From the NCBI RefSeq assembly GCF_019898765.1, contig NZ_JAIOKB010000003.1, forward strand, positions 62,001 to 126,000: a stretch of 64,000 bases of DNA. The letters run 5' to 3'. Position numbers and translations under genes: made by a program. The notes beneath the pieces were generated by a model. It searched no databases and had not been told where the DNA came from. It worked only from the letters and a program-made list of their open reading frames with translations. The stretch comes from Sphingomonas yunnanensis. Its GTDB lineage: Bacteria; Pseudomonadota; Alphaproteobacteria; Sphingomonadales; Sphingomonadaceae. Positions 9,248 to 18,286 of the stretch are shown piece by piece (positions within the stretch are counted from its first letter, which is position 1; the number at the start of each line of letters is the position of its first letter).

Positions 9248-9625
9248 ATGCCGGGGCGACTCGCGGGCAAACGGATACTGGTCGTGGAGGACGAATATTT
9301 CATCGCTTCCGACCTGCGTCGTGCGCTCGATGCCGAGCAGGCGGTGGTGGTCGGCCCGGTGAGCAGCCTCGCCGCCGGGTTGGAGCTCGCCGAGCGCGAG
9401 GGGATCGCCGCCGCGCTGCTGGACGTCAACCTCGAGGGCGATTCGTCGCTCGCCATCGCCGACCGGCTCGCCGCGCGCGGCATCCGTTTCGTGTTCGTCA
9501 CCGGTTACGACGCCTGGGCACTCCCCGACGCCTACCGCCACGTGCCGCGCATTGCCAAACCATTCGCGGTATCGACGGTGCTTGCCGCGCTCGACCAATT
9601 ACTCGCACCGGAGGACGTGCCATGA
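9248..9625 (+). CDS. Single-domain response regulator (CheY-like receiver)
   Basis: A 125-residue stand-alone receiver. The acidic pair is in VVEDEYF, the phosphoacceptor is Asp59 in LLDVNLEG and the conserved lysine is Lys104 in IAKPF. There is no output domain. Receivers paired with HWE kinases commonly act as a phosphate sink or a docking partner. The ATG at 9248 is two bases after the kinase stop, and its own stop overlaps the next start by four bases (ATGA). Confidence 0.9.
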   Translation: MPGRLAGKRILVVEDEYFIASDLRRALDAEQAVVVGPVSSLAAGLELAEREGIAAALLDVNLEGDSSLAIADRLAARGIRFVFVTGYDAWALPDAYRHVPRIAKPFAVSTVLAALDQLLAPEDVP

Positions 9626-10365
9626 TCCGCGCCGCCACCATCATCGACGATCGTCAGCCAGCGCTGCAGCGCCTCGCCGCGCTGGCCCCGCTCGACGCCG
9701 AGGTGATCGACACGATCGTCGCGGCCGCGGGGCAGGCGCAGACGATCCGGGCGCGCCGCGAGCTGGTGAGCGAAGGGCGCGAGATCGCCGAGCCGGTGCT
9801 GCTGCTGCGCGGCTGGGCGGCGCGCGTGCGGCTGCTGCCCGACGGGCGGCGCCAGTTCCTCAGCTTTCTCCTCCCCGGCGATGTCATCGGCCATTGCCCG
9901 CAGCCGCGCCCGGTCGCGGTGGCGACGATCGTGGCGCTGACCGACGTGCTGGTCTGCGCCGCGCCGCCGGCCGCGCCCGGCTCGGTGCTCGGCACGGTCT
10001 ACGCGGTCGGCGACGCGCTCGATCAGGCCTATGTGCTGGCGCAGGTGACGCGGCTCGGCCGGCTCAACGCGCAGGAGCGGATCGGCGACCTGCTGCTCGA
10101 GCTGCACGAGCGGCTCACGCTCAACGGCATGGCGCGCGGCACCAGCTTCGACCTGCCGCTGACGCAGGAGACGCTGGCGGACGCGCTGGGTCTCACCTCG
10201 GTCCACGTCAATCGCATGGTGCAGCAGGCACGGCGCGAGAACGACCTGCAGTGGAAGGGCGGTCGGGTCACGTTGCTCGACCCGCCCAGTCTGGCGCGCA
10301 AGATCGGCCGCGTGCCGATGCGGGTGTCCGCCACCGTGGGGCCGCAGCCGGCGCGCGCGCGGTGA
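9622..10365 (+). CDS. Crp/Fnr-family transcriptional regulator
   Basis: A 247-residue regulator. The N-terminal cyclic-nucleotide-binding-like barrel contains LLRGWAARVRLLPDGRRQFL and LPGDVIGH, the C-terminal winged helix contains LPLTQETLADALGLTSVHVN, a typical Crp recognition helix with conserved TSVHVNR. No FNR-type cysteine cluster is seen at the N-terminus, so an iron-sulfur oxygen sensor is unlikely. Overlap with the receiver gene implies co-translation and suggests the kinase, receiver and this regulator share one signal. Confidence 0.9.
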   Translation: MIRAATIIDDRQPALQRLAALAPLDAEVIDTIVAAAGQAQTIRARRELVSEGREIAEPVLLLRGWAARVRLLPDGRRQFLSFLLPGDVIGHCPQPRPVAVATIVALTDVLVCAAPPAAPGSVLGTVYAVGDALDQAYVLAQVTRLGRLNAQERIGDLLLELHERLTLNGMARGTSFDLPLTQETLADALGLTSVHVNRMVQQARRENDLQWKGGRVTLLDPPSLARKIGRVPMRVSATVGPQPARAR

Positions 10366-10373
10366 GGTAAGTC

Positions 10374-10399
10374 GATCCTCGCCGTTCGCGGGGAGGATC
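10374..10399. terminator. Hairpin between convergent genes
   Basis: GATCCTC and GAGGATC arms enclose a GC-rich loop, nine bases after the Crp-like gene stop and touching the TAG stop of the convergent hydroxy-acid oxidase gene. There is no T-tract. The sequence matches the GGGGAGGAT palindrome family seen elsewhere in the window. Confidence 0.55.
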
Positions 10400-11568
10400 T
10401 AATCCTCCACCCGCCGCGCCCCAGCTTCGCGCACCGCGGTGAGCGTCGGCCAGCCGTTGACCGCCATCAGCAGGTCGGCCTCGGCTAGCAGGCATTTCAG
10501 CACGTGCGCGCAGCCCGCCGCGCCCCCGAGCGCGAGCCCGTAGCTGTAGGGCCGCCCAACGCCGACCAGATCGGCGCCGAGCGCCACCGCCTTGACGATG
10601 TCGGTGCCGCTGCGCACCCCGCCGTCGAACCAGACCGGCACACGCCCCGCTACCGCCGCCGCCACGTCGGAGAGCAGGTCGATCGCGGCGATCCCGCCGT
10701 TGGCCTGGCGTCCGCCATGGTTGGAGACGTAGACCGCGTCTGCGCCACCGTCGATCGCGCGGCAGGCATCGTCGGGATGGCACAGGCCTTTCAGCACGAT
10801 CGGTAGCGAGGTGAGCGAGCGCAGCCACGGGAGGTCATCCCAGGTCAGCACCTGCCCGAAGGTCGCCGCCCAGGTCATCACCGCGGCGCGGCGGTCCTCC
10901 TCCGGCGGCCGCGCGAGCAGGCGGCGGAACACCGGGTCGCTGAAGTAATTGGCGAGGACATGGCCGCGCAGCTGCGGGAAGTTGGCGGTGTTGAGGTCGC
11001 GCGGCCGCCAGCCGGTCACCCAGGTGTCGAGCGTCACCACGATCGCGCGGTAGCCCGCGGCCTCGGCGCGGCTCACCAGGCTGGCGGCGAGGTCGCGATC
11101 GCGCGGCGTATAGAGCTGGAACAGCGCGGGCGCGTCGCTGCCGGCGGCGATCACGTCCTCCAGCCGATCGTTGGCGAGCGTCGAGGCGCACAGCGGCACG
11201 CCGGTCTCGCGCGCGGCCTGGGCGGCGGCGAGGTCGCCGTGCGAGTCGGGCGTGCACAGGCCGGTGACGCCGATCGGCGCCATGAAGAGCGGGGAGGCGA
11301 GCCGCGTGCCGAACAAATCGGCGGAGAGGTCGCGCCGCGCGCTGTCGACCATCATGCGCGGTACCATGCCCCAGTGCGCGAAGGCGCTGGCGTTACGGCG
11401 CTGCGTCAGCTCGTCGCCGCATCCGCCCTGGACGTAGGTGAGCAGCGAGGGCGGCATCGCCGCCTCGGCGCGCTGCTCGAGCGTGGCGAAGTCGACCGGC
11501 CATTCCGGCACGCTCCCCTCCAGCCCGGCGAGATAGATCGCCAGCTGATAGTCGCCGAACTGCGCCAT
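10399..11568 (-). CDS. FMN-dependent alpha-hydroxy-acid oxidizing enzyme
   Basis: A 389-residue TIM-barrel flavoenzyme of the lactate oxidase / lactate 2-monooxygenase family. The catalytic-histidine motif SNHGGRQ lies in VYVSNHGGRQANGG, followed by the FMN-phosphate-binding stretches FDGGVRSG and GVGRPY. The N-terminal LTYVQGGCGDE and FMAPIGVTGL segments match the family. The ATG at 11568 follows a GGGAGAG ribosome binding site; an upstream ATG gives a non-homologous extension. It oxidises a 2-hydroxy acid to a 2-oxo acid (or decarboxylates it) with FMN in the cytosol. The substrate is not fixed by sequence. It is convergent to the Crp-like gene. Confidence 0.88.
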   Translation of the reverse strand: MAQFGDYQLAIYLAGLEGSVPEWPVDFATLEQRAEAAMPPSLLTYVQGGCGDELTQRRNASAFAHWGMVPRMMVDSARRDLSADLFGTRLASPLFMAPIGVTGLCTPDSHGDLAAAQAARETGVPLCASTLANDRLEDVIAAGSDAPALFQLYTPRDRDLAASLVSRAEAAGYRAIVVTLDTWVTGWRPRDLNTANFPQLRGHVLANYFSDPVFRRLLARPPEEDRRAAVMTWAATFGQVLTWDDLPWLRSLTSLPIVLKGLCHPDDACRAIDGGADAVYVSNHGGRQANGGIAAIDLLSDVAAAVAGRVPVWFDGGVRSGTDIVKAVALGADLVGVGRPYSYGLALGGAAGCAHVLKCLLAEADLLMAVNGWPTLTAVREAGARRVED

Positions 11569-11648
11569 CCCCACTCTCCCTGTATCCGCCCGGACGTACG
11601 CGAATTCGGGAAGCGGTTCCACGCCGCTGCGGCGGGGCGCGGACGCAC

Positions 11649-11710
11649 GAAGGGCCGGGATCACTCCCGGCCCTTCGCTGTTCGTTGCTCGAGACCCCGG
11701 CGAGCCGGGG
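11649..11710 (-). terminator. Two tandem hairpins after rplA
   Basis: A perfect 12-bp stem, GAAGGGCCGGGA / TCCCGGCCCTTC with a four-base loop, spans 11649-11676. A second hairpin, CCCCGGC / GCCGGGG, spans 11695-11710. They lie directly downstream of the rplA stop and should end the ribosomal-protein operon. No uridine run is present. Confidence 0.75.
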
Positions 11711-11718
11711 CGGGGGCG

Positions 11719-12411
11719 TCAGGCGCCCGCGACCTCGGCGACGTCGACCTTGATCCCCGGGCCCATCGTCGAGCTGACGGCGATCTTCTTGACGTACTTG
11801 CCCTTGGCCCCCGACGGCTTGGCCCTGACTACCGCGTCGACCAGCGCGTCGAAGTTGCGGCGCAGGTCCTCGGCGCCGAAGCTCGCCTTGCCGATGCCCG
11901 AGTGAATGATGCCGGCCTTCTCGACGCGATACTCGACCTGACCACCCTTGGCGGCCTTCACCGCTTCGGCCACGTTCATCGTCACGGTGCCGAGTTTGGG
12001 GTTCGGCATCAGGCCCTTCGGGCCGAGCACCTTACCCAGTCGGCCGACCACGCCCATCATGTCCGGGGTCGCGATGCAGCGATCGAAGTCGATCGTGCCG
12101 CCCTGCACCGTCTCCATCAGGTCCTCAGCCCCGACCACGTCCGCACCCGCGGCGCGCGCCTCGTCGGCCTTGGCGCCGCGCGCGAACACGCCCACGCGGA
12201 CGGTCTTGCCGGTGCCGGCGGGGAGCGTGACGACGCCGCGGACCATCTGGTCGGCGTGGCGGGGGTCGACGCCGAGGTTCAGCGCGATCTCGATCGTCTC
12301 GTCGAACTTGGACGACGCGTTCTGCTTCGCCAGCGCGATCGCCTCGTCGACGCCGTGCAGCTTCTCACGGTCGATCGTCCAGGCCTTCTGCTTCTTGCTC
12401 ACCTTCGTCAC
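11719..12411 (-). CDS. rplA: 50S ribosomal protein L1
   Basis: A 230-residue ribosomal protein of the L1 stalk, and in many bacteria a translational repressor of its own operon. Recognisable stretches include [35 protein letters not shown] (the L1 signature) and [16 protein letters not shown]. The start is a GTG at 12411, four bases after the rplK stop, which implies translational coupling. Two strong hairpins follow the stop. Confidence 0.97.
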   Translation of the reverse strand: MTKVSKKQKAWTIDREKLHGVDEAIALAKQNASSKFDETIEIALNLGVDPRHADQMVRGVVTLPAGTGKTVRVGVFARGAKADEARAAGADVVGAEDLMETVQGGTIDFDRCIATPDMMGVVGRLGKVLGPKGLMPNPKLGTVTMNVAEAVKAAKGGQVEYRVEKAGIIHSGIGKASFGAEDLRRNFDALVDAVVRAKPSGAKGKYVKKIAVSSTMGPGIKVDVAEVAGA

Positions 12412-12415
12412 GGCC

Positions 12416-12847
12416 TCAGCCCTCCACCACTTCGAGGCCCATCGCGCGGGCCGAGCCTTCGATGATGCGGGTCGCCGCCTCGAGATCGTTCGCGTTCAGG
12501 TCCTTCATCTTCGCCTGCGCGACCTCGGCGAGCGCCGAGCGGGTGATCTTGCCCGCCGACACCTTGCCCGGCTCCTTCGAGCCCGACTTCAGGTTGGCGG
12601 CCTTCTTGATCAGGAAAGTCGCCGGCGGCGTCTTCGTGATGAACGAGAAGCTGCGATCGGCGTAGACGGTGATCACGGTGGGCAGCGGCGAGCCCTTCTC
12701 CATGTCAGCGGTCTGCGCGTTGAACGCCTTGCAGAATTCCATGATGTTGACGCCGCGCTGACCCAGCGCCGGGCCGATCGGCGGCGACGGGTTGGCGGCG
12801 CCCGCGGGCACCTGCAGCTTGATATAGCCTGTGATCTTCTTTGCCAT
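12416..12847 (-). CDS. rplK: 50S ribosomal protein L11
   Basis: A 143-residue protein that builds the GTPase-associated centre with 23S rRNA. The N-terminal domain shows [20 protein letters not shown] and GQRGVNI, and the C-terminal RNA-binding domain ends MGLEVVEG. The ATG at 12847 is the conserved start ([11 protein letters not shown]). In most bacteria rplK follows nusG directly; here a plus-strand regulator gene lies between them, so rplK must use a promoter in the 12848-13106 gap. Confidence 0.97.
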   Translation of the reverse strand: MAKKITGYIKLQVPAGAANPSPPIGPALGQRGVNIMEFCKAFNAQTADMEKGSPLPTVITVYADRSFSFITKTPPATFLIKKAANLKSGSKEPGKVSAGKITRSALAEVAQAKMKDLNANDLEAATRIIEGSARAMGLEVVEG

Positions 12848-13106
12848 TCGTCTCACTCTGTTACTGGTCGCGCCCGAGGGGAGCGCCCGGTTCAAGTCTA
12901 GCGGTTCGTCCGGGCGGGGCCGTGGCCTCGCCCTCCCGCGGCGTTCCATCGTGTGATGCGGTGGAAGCCGGCGCGCGTAGCCGAAGCCGGCTCCTTTGGC
13001 AAGCTGGCACTCCTGGCCCTCCCGCCTCGAGCCCGCCGAAAATTTCAGCGAATTGTACGTAATTTAGGGTCGGGCGCGGCGAGTTGTATAAGCAGGATTA
13101 TTGCTC

Positions 13107-14144
13107 GTGGGAGCGGCAAGTCGTAATCGCGAAATCATGGGCGGCTTCATCCCACGTACAGGAACTTCCCGGGACGGTGCCCCGCTGTCGCTGAGTCGCA
13201 CGCCGCCAGCCGATCTCGCGCCCTTCGTCGCGCGCTTCTTCGTCACCATCTTCGATCGGCCCGATGACGCGGTGCTCGAAGATTTCCTATTGCATGAAAC
13301 AGCTTACATCCGCGTGCCGGTGATCGGTCAGTGGTCGACGATGATCGAGGGCGCGTGGCAGGACTATGAGGGGCCGATGCTGTTCGGCGCACAGCAGCGC
13401 CGTTTCCCGGTGCGCTGTGTCGGTCCGGTCGTCGCCGCCGGATTCGCGATCCGGCCGGGCGGCTGGTTCGGCTTCAGCGACACCCCCGCCGATGCGCTGG
13501 CCGATCGCCTGGCGCCGATCGCGCCGGGGCGATGGAATGAGGCGCTGCGCTGGGCGTGCGATGACGTGCTCGATCACGAACAGACCTTCGCTCGGCTCCA
13601 CCAGGTGGTGCGCGAGCATCTCGTCGTTCGGGCGGCGGCGCCTGACATGGTCAGCGCACGCTTCGAGCGGATCGCGCGGGTGGACCCGACCCGCCCCGTC
13701 ACCGAGGTAGCGGCGGAGTTCGGCATCTCGGGGCGACGTCTGGATCGCGCGGTGCGCCAGCATTTCGGTCACCTGCCCAAGACGGTGATGCGCCGCAGCC
13801 GCTTCCTCGACATGGCGGCAGTGATGCGCGGGCTCGCGGTGCCCAGCGCGGACGAACTCGCCGAGCTGCGCTTCTACGACGCCTCACATCTCAACCGTGA
13901 GTTCCGCGAGTTCGTCGGCATGACCCCGGCGCAGTTCCGCCGGACGCCGACGCCGCTGCTCACGCCGGGGCTGGAGGTGCGCCAGCAGCGCAAGCGCGCC
14001 GACCTGGCGCCCCACGCGCCCGCGCCGTGGCTCGCGGACGGGCAGCCATCCACGTCGCTGGCAGATATGCCGATCGGTATGGATCTGCTGCCGCGCGATG
14101 TGGCCGCGCCCGCTGATACGCGGGGGGCGGCCCGGCATCGATAG
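13107..14144 (+). CDS. AraC-type helix-turn-helix transcriptional regulator
   Basis: A protein of about 345 residues with a C-terminal AraC-like DNA-binding domain: two helix-turn-helix units ([20 protein letters not shown] and the [20 protein letters not shown] stretch), ending in the family hallmark [11 protein letters not shown]. The N-terminal half ([19 protein letters not shown] onward) resembles the effector domain of alphaproteobacterial AraC proteins. An 80-residue basic and proline-rich tail follows. The GTG at 13107 is chosen because AGGA lies nine bases upstream; an ATG at 13137 is an alternative. It runs against the flanking nusG and rplK genes and so splits the normally contiguous secE-nusG-rplK-rplA operon. 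Target genes are unknown. Confidence 0.85.
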   Translation: MGAASRNREIMGGFIPRTGTSRDGAPLSLSRTPPADLAPFVARFFVTIFDRPDDAVLEDFLLHETAYIRVPVIGQWSTMIEGAWQDYEGPMLFGAQQRRFPVRCVGPVVAAGFAIRPGGWFGFSDTPADALADRLAPIAPGRWNEALRWACDDVLDHEQTFARLHQVVREHLVVRAAAPDMVSARFERIARVDPTRPVTEVAAEFGISGRRLDRAVRQHFGHLPKTVMRRSRFLDMAAVMRGLAVPSADELAELRFYDASHLNREFREFVGMTPAQFRRTPTPLLTPGLEVRQQRKRADLAPHAPAPWLADGQPSTSLADMPIGMDLLPRDVAAPADTRGAARHR

Positions 14145-14161
14145 CGCTCACGGTCATCGTC

Positions 14162-14188
14162 GAGGCCTCCCGCCCGAGCGGGAGCCTC
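14162..14188. terminator. Hairpin between convergent AraC-type gene and nusG
   Basis: GAGGCCTCCCGC pairs with GCGGGAGCCTC with one bulged base and a short loop. It sits between the two convergent stops and can serve both. Confidence 0.6.
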
Positions 14189-14192
14189 TCGC

Positions 14193-14729
14193 CTACTTGC
14201 TGCGCTCTACCTGCTCGAAGTCGAGCTCGACCGGCGTGGCGCGGCCGAAGATGCTGACGGAGACCTTGACCTTCGACTTGTCGAAGTCGAGCTCCTCGAC
14301 GGTGCCGTTGAAGCTCGCGAACGGACCCTCCAGGACCTTGACCGCATCGCCGATCTCGTAGTCCACCTTGACCTTGGTCTTGGGTGCGACCGCCGCCTCC
14401 TCCTTGGAGTTGAGCATGCGCGCCGCCTCGGCTTCCGAGATCGCCTGCGGCTTGCCCGAGGAGCCGAGGAAGCCGGTCACCTTGGGCGTGTTCTTGACGA
14501 GGTGGTAGACGTCGTCGTTCATGTTCAGCTTGGCCAGCACATAGCCCGGCATGAACTTGCGCTCGACCGCGATCTTCTTGCCGCGGCGCGCCTCGGTGAT
14601 CGTCTCGGTCGGCACCTCGATCTGCTCGACCAGCTGTTCGAGCCCCATGCGGGTCGCCTCGGCCATGATCGAGTCGCGGACCTTGCCCTCGAACCCGGAA
14701 TAGGCGTGGATGATGTACCAGCGCGCCAT
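14193..14729 (-). CDS. nusG: Transcription termination/antitermination protein NusG
   Basis: A 178-residue transcription elongation factor that links RNA polymerase to Rho or to ribosomal S10. The NGN domain opens [20 protein letters not shown] and includes [15 protein letters not shown], and the C-terminal KOW domain contains [19 protein letters not shown]. Full length for the family. It lies 17 bases downstream of secE in the conserved order. Confidence 0.97.
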   Translation of the reverse strand: MARWYIIHAYSGFEGKVRDSIMAEATRMGLEQLVEQIEVPTETITEARRGKKIAVERKFMPGYVLAKLNMNDDVYHLVKNTPKVTGFLGSSGKPQAISEAEAARMLNSKEEAAVAPKTKVKVDYEIGDAVKVLEGPFASFNGTVEELDFDKSKVKVSVSIFGRATPVELDFEQVERSK

Positions 14730-14746
14730 CGTCGTGCTTCCCGTCC

Positions 14747-14944
14747 TTACTTCGCCAGGCTCAGCAGCGCCTTGACCACGGCGTTGAAGAACGAATCCAC
14801 CGCTAGGAAGAACAGCGCCAACACCGTGGTCATCACGACGACCATCACCCCCGTCATGACCGTCTCGCGGCCGGACGGCCAGACGATCTTGGCGGTCTCG
14901 GTGCGGACCTGTCGGATGAACTCGAGCGGGGTCGTCTTCGCCAC
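14747..14944 (-). CDS. secE: Preprotein translocase subunit SecE
   Basis: A 65-residue single-span SecE of the short form. The cytoplasmic amphipathic helix reads TPLEFIRQVRTETAKIVWPS with the conserved WPSGRET junction, and one transmembrane helix follows (about residues 30-50). The start is GTG at 14944. It is an essential part of SecYEG in the inner membrane and forms the usual pair with nusG. Confidence 0.95.
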   Translation of the reverse strand: MAKTTPLEFIRQVRTETAKIVWPSGRETVMTGVMVVVMTTVLALFFLAVDSFFNAVVKALLSLAK

Positions 14945-15145
14945 GATACTGAGCCCTTGTTGAGCCGTGAAAAATGTCCCGCCAGTCACCGGCATGGGCC
15001 CGCTATCGCTTCCCCGCGGATGGGGAGAGCGATGATGAACCGTCCGTACTGTCGGAAGTGCGAGGGGACATAAGTTGGCCGCGGTGAAAACGCAAGCGTG
15101 GCGGCGGGTTTGTCCGCGTGACTGCCGCGCCGCCATGACGAAGAA

Positions 15146-15171
15146 GGGGCCGGCTCCCACACGCCGGCCCC
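15146..15171 (-). terminator. Hairpin downstream of the small exported protein gene
   Basis: A nine-base stem GGGGCCGGC / GCCGGCCCC with an eight-base loop lies about 50 bases after the small gene at 15224-15466. On the minus strand it is followed by TTCTTC. Confidence 0.6.
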
Positions 15172-15223
15172 CCCTCCTACGTTCGTCGCTCCCGACGGCG
15201 ATCGCCGAGGCGACCGGTTCCGA

Positions 15224-15466
15224 TCAGTTGCTGTCCGAATCGTCGTCGTTGTCGTTGACGATCGCGATCACACCGATGGCGGCGATGCCCGCAGCGATGA
15301 TCGCACCGATGATGGCGCCGCCGGCGATCTGGCTGTCCTTCGCGGTGGCGGTCGCTGCGCGCGCGCCGGCGACCGACAGGCTGGCAGCGGGATTGTTCGT
15401 CGTGGCGGCAAGCGCCGGCGCGGCGACGAGGCTCAGCGCGGCGGCGCCGGCGAGAACAGAACGCAT
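15224..15466 (-). CDS. Small exported alanine-rich protein of unknown function
   Basis: An 80-residue protein with a clear signal peptide (MRSVLAGAAALSLVAAPALA), a short polar stretch, one hydrophobic glycine/alanine/isoleucine helix (about residues 48-70) and a very acidic asparagine/aspartate tail. AAGGGAG precedes the ATG at 15466. It lies between tRNA-Trp and secE. I recognise no family; it probably sits in the inner membrane or periplasm. Confidence 0.7.
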   Translation of the reverse strand: MRSVLAGAAALSLVAAPALAATTNNPAASLSVAGARAATATAKDSQIAGGAIIGAIIAAGIAAIGVIAIVNDNDDDSDSN

Positions 15467-15571
15467 GAGGATACTCCCTTGGTGATTGACGTGCCTGAGA
15501 GGTATAGGGCGATCACGCCGCGACCTGAGAACACGAGGCCGGATAATCTATCCGTCACCACCGATCTGGGT

Positions 15572-15647
15572 TGGCAGGAGTGGAGGGACTCGAACCCACG
15601 GCCCTCGGTTTTGGAGACCGATGCTCTACCAACTGAGCTACACTCCT
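15572..15647 (-). tRNA. tRNA-Trp (CCA anticodon)
   Basis: A 76-base gene including the encoded CCA end. The acceptor stem is AGGAGTG / CACTCCT, the D-arm has AGCTCAGTTGGTAGAGC, the anticodon loop reads CTCCAAA with anticodon CCA, and the T-arm is GTGGGTTCGAGTCCC-like. It lies upstream of secE-nusG, a linkage common in alphaproteobacteria. Confidence 0.97.
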
Positions 15648-15708
15648 GTGCCGGGGCGCTGTTGGACGCCGCGCGCGCGTTCGTCAAGGGGCGAGCATGC
15701 CCGCGGGC

Positions 15709-18063
15709 TTATGCGGCGCGGGTCGCGGCGGGTGGCGCGTCGGGGCGGCGCACCGCGATCGCCAGCGCGCGCGCCTCGGCCACGGGGAGCGGGTGACCGA
15801 AATAGAAGCCCTGGATACTGCCGCAGCCGAGCTCCTGGGCGAGCCGCAGCTCGGCCTCGGTCTCGACTCCCTCGGCGGTGGTGGTCATGCCCATGCTCTG
15901 CGCCATCGCGACGACGGCGCGAATGATCGCGATCGCCTCGAGCGTGCCGCGCGACGCCGCCTGGACGAAGCTGCGGTCGATCTTGATCGAGGAGAAGCGG
16001 GTGGCGCTCAGATAGCCGAGCGAGGAATAGCCGGTGCCGAAATCGTCGAGGCTGAGCCCGACGCCCAGGTCGAGGATCTGCTTGAGCAGCTTCACCGCGC
16101 CGGTGCCCTCGCGCAGGAACACGCTCTCGGTCACCTCCAGCTCGAGCCGGCGTGCGGGCAGGCCGGTGCGCGCCAGCGTGTCGGTGATCACCCCCACGAA
16201 CTGCGGGTTGTGGAGCTGCTCGGGCGAGACGTTGACCGCGACGCGCACGTCGTCGGGCCAGCCCGCCGCCTCGGCGCAGGCGGTGCGCAGCACCCACTCG
16301 CCGATCGGCGCGATCAGCCGCGCTTCCTCGGCGATCGGCACGAACTTGGCCGGCGGGATATCGCCCAGCTCGGGATGGCTCCAGCGCAGCAGCGCCTCGA
16401 ACCCGCGCACCGCGCCGCTGCGCGAGTCGACCACCGGTTGATAGGCGAGGTGGAGCTCCTCGTTGTCGAGCGCGCGGCGCAGCGCCAGCTCGATCACGCG
16501 ACGCTCCTCCGCCTCGAGATGCAGTTGCGGCACGTAGGCGTGGTAGACGCCGCCGCCACGGTCCTTCGAGCGGTACAGCGCGAGGTCGGCCGAGCGGATC
16601 AGCGTCTCGGCAGTGCGTCCGTCACGCGGCCCGGTGGCGACGCCGACCGAGGCGCCGATGTAGAGCGTGTGCTGGTCCACCTCATAGGGGCGCGACAGCG
16701 TCTCGATGATGGTGTGCGCCAGCCGCTCGACCCGAGCGGGGTCGCTCGCGTCGCGTACCACCACCGCGAACTCGTCGCCGCCGAGCCGGCCGATCAGCTC
16801 GTTCGCGGTCACCAGCTCGGCGAGCCGCTCCGACACACGGCGCAGCAGGCGGTCGCCGACGGGGTGACCCAGCGTGTCGTTGACCGCCTTGAAGCGGTCG
16901 AGATCGATCATCATGAAGGCGCAGCGCGCGCGCCAGCGCTCCGCCTCGCTCAGCGCGCGGGTGAGCTCCTCGTTGACGGAGAGCCGGTTGGGGAGGCCGG
17001 TGAGCGCGTCGAAGCGCGCCATACGATTGATCCGCTCGGAGGAGGCGCGCTGCTCGGTTATGTCCGACACCACGCCGCGAAAGCCCGCGAAGCGACCCGT
17101 CGGGTCGAGCCGCGGCGCCGCGGCGATCTGCCACCAGCGCGTTTCCCCGCGCACCGTCACCGGCAGCGCGACATCGCTGAACGGCTCGCGCCGTGTCATC
17201 TTGTCCGCGATCAGGCGCAGTTCTTCGGAGACGGCCGCTCCTTCCCAGTCGGCGCCGGCGAGCAGTTGGAGCAGCGGCGTGCCCTCGAGCTCCGCCGCGG
17301 CGACACCGCAGGCGCGTGCGAACCGCTCGCCCGCACCGACGATCCGGCGCGCGGCGTCGGTCTGCCAGAGCCAGTCCGCGCTCTCCTCAAAGTCGCGCAG
17401 CAGGAGCTGCACCGTCGCCTCGCGCTCGCGCAGCGCGCTCTCCGCCGCCCCGATCCGCGCCACCGCGTGCGCGCGCGAGCGCACCAGGGCAGCGAGCAGC
17501 AGCGCGAGCGCGACGACGATCGTCGCCGCGACGGGGCGGCCGGCGAGCGCGAACGGCGCGGCCGTCGCGGCGGCGGTCACGGCGACGAAGACCAACGCCG
17601 CGCCCGGCAGCGTCGCGAGGGTCAGCGCGGTGGCGGTCATGACGGTGGCGAGCAGGAGGTCGAGCGCGTGCGTCGCGGCCGGATCGCTCGCGGCGGCGAG
17701 GTGCAGCGGGACCACGGCCCAGGCGAGCGCCAGCGCGGCAGCGGCGGCGCTCGCGGCGACGAGCGGCAAGGGCGTATCGGGCTCGGCGCGTGCGACGAGC
17801 AGGCGGGTGAGCGCCGCCGCCGATACCGCTACCATCGCGGCCCAGCCGATCAACCAGGGCAGCGCCACCGCGTGGCGCAGCAGCGCCGTCGCCGCGCCCG
17901 CGCCGAGCAGGTGCGCGGCGAGCAGCGCGGGCGCGAGTCGCCGCGCGGCCGCGCGCTCCGCCGCCACGTCGCGGCGGCCGGCGGTGCGCTCGGCGCGACG
18001 ACGCAGGCCGAGGCGCGCGCGGATCGGCACGGAGGCCGGCATGGGGGAGGGATCGCGGGTCAC
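15709..18063 (-). CDS. Membrane-bound diguanylate cyclase/phosphodiesterase (PAS-GGDEF-EAL)
   Basis: A 784-residue cyclic-di-GMP enzyme. The N-terminal 190 residues hold about five hydrophobic helices rich in alanine, a PAS domain follows (about 215-345, ending SDITEQRASSE), then GGDEF with an intact RLGGDEFAV active site and EAL with GFEALLRW, DDFGTGYSSLGYL and AEGVETEAE. Both catalytic motifs look complete, so synthesis, breakdown or both are possible. The start is a GTG at 18063; an ATG seven codons later is an alternative. It is monocistronic. Confidence 0.92.
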   Translation of the reverse strand: MTRDPSPMPASVPIRARLGLRRRAERTAGRRDVAAERAAARRLAPALLAAHLLGAGAATALLRHAVALPWLIGWAAMVAVSAAALTRLLVARAEPDTPLPLVAASAAAAALALAWAVVPLHLAAASDPAATHALDLLLATVMTATALTLATLPGAALVFVAVTAAATAAPFALAGRPVAATIVVALALLLAALVRSRAHAVARIGAAESALREREATVQLLLRDFEESADWLWQTDAARRIVGAGERFARACGVAAAELEGTPLLQLLAGADWEGAAVSEELRLIADKMTRREPFSDVALPVTVRGETRWWQIAAAPRLDPTGRFAGFRGVVSDITEQRASSERINRMARFDALTGLPNRLSVNEELTRALSEAERWRARCAFMMIDLDRFKAVNDTLGHPVGDRLLRRVSERLAELVTANELIGRLGGDEFAVVVRDASDPARVERLAHTIIETLSRPYEVDQHTLYIGASVGVATGPRDGRTAETLIRSADLALYRSKDRGGGVYHAYVPQLHLEAEERRVIELALRRALDNEELHLAYQPVVDSRSGAVRGFEALLRWSHPELGDIPPAKFVPIAEEARLIAPIGEWVLRTACAEAAGWPDDVRVAVNVSPEQLHNPQFVGVITDTLARTGLPARRLELEVTESVFLREGTGAVKLLKQILDLGVGLSLDDFGTGYSSLGYLSATRFSSIKIDRSFVQAASRGTLEAIAIIRAVVAMAQSMGMTTTAEGVETEAELRLAQELGCGSIQGFYFGHPLPVAEARALAIAVRRPDAPPAATRAA

Positions 18064-18286
18064 GTCCGAGCCTTAGCCACATCGTCGTTGACGAAGCGTT
18101 GCTGCCGGCAAGATCATGCCAGCGCATCGGCACCGGATTGCCGGGAACAAGGCACGGGCGGTCAAGCACTTGCCCGCCGAACTCAGGTTGCTGCTCGCGA
18201 ACGCGTTCAGAATGGACGAAGAGTCATCGCCGCTCACGCGCCGCTGGCGCGGCCGGTTCGCCGCCGGGGCGGCGCCGGCGCGCGCC

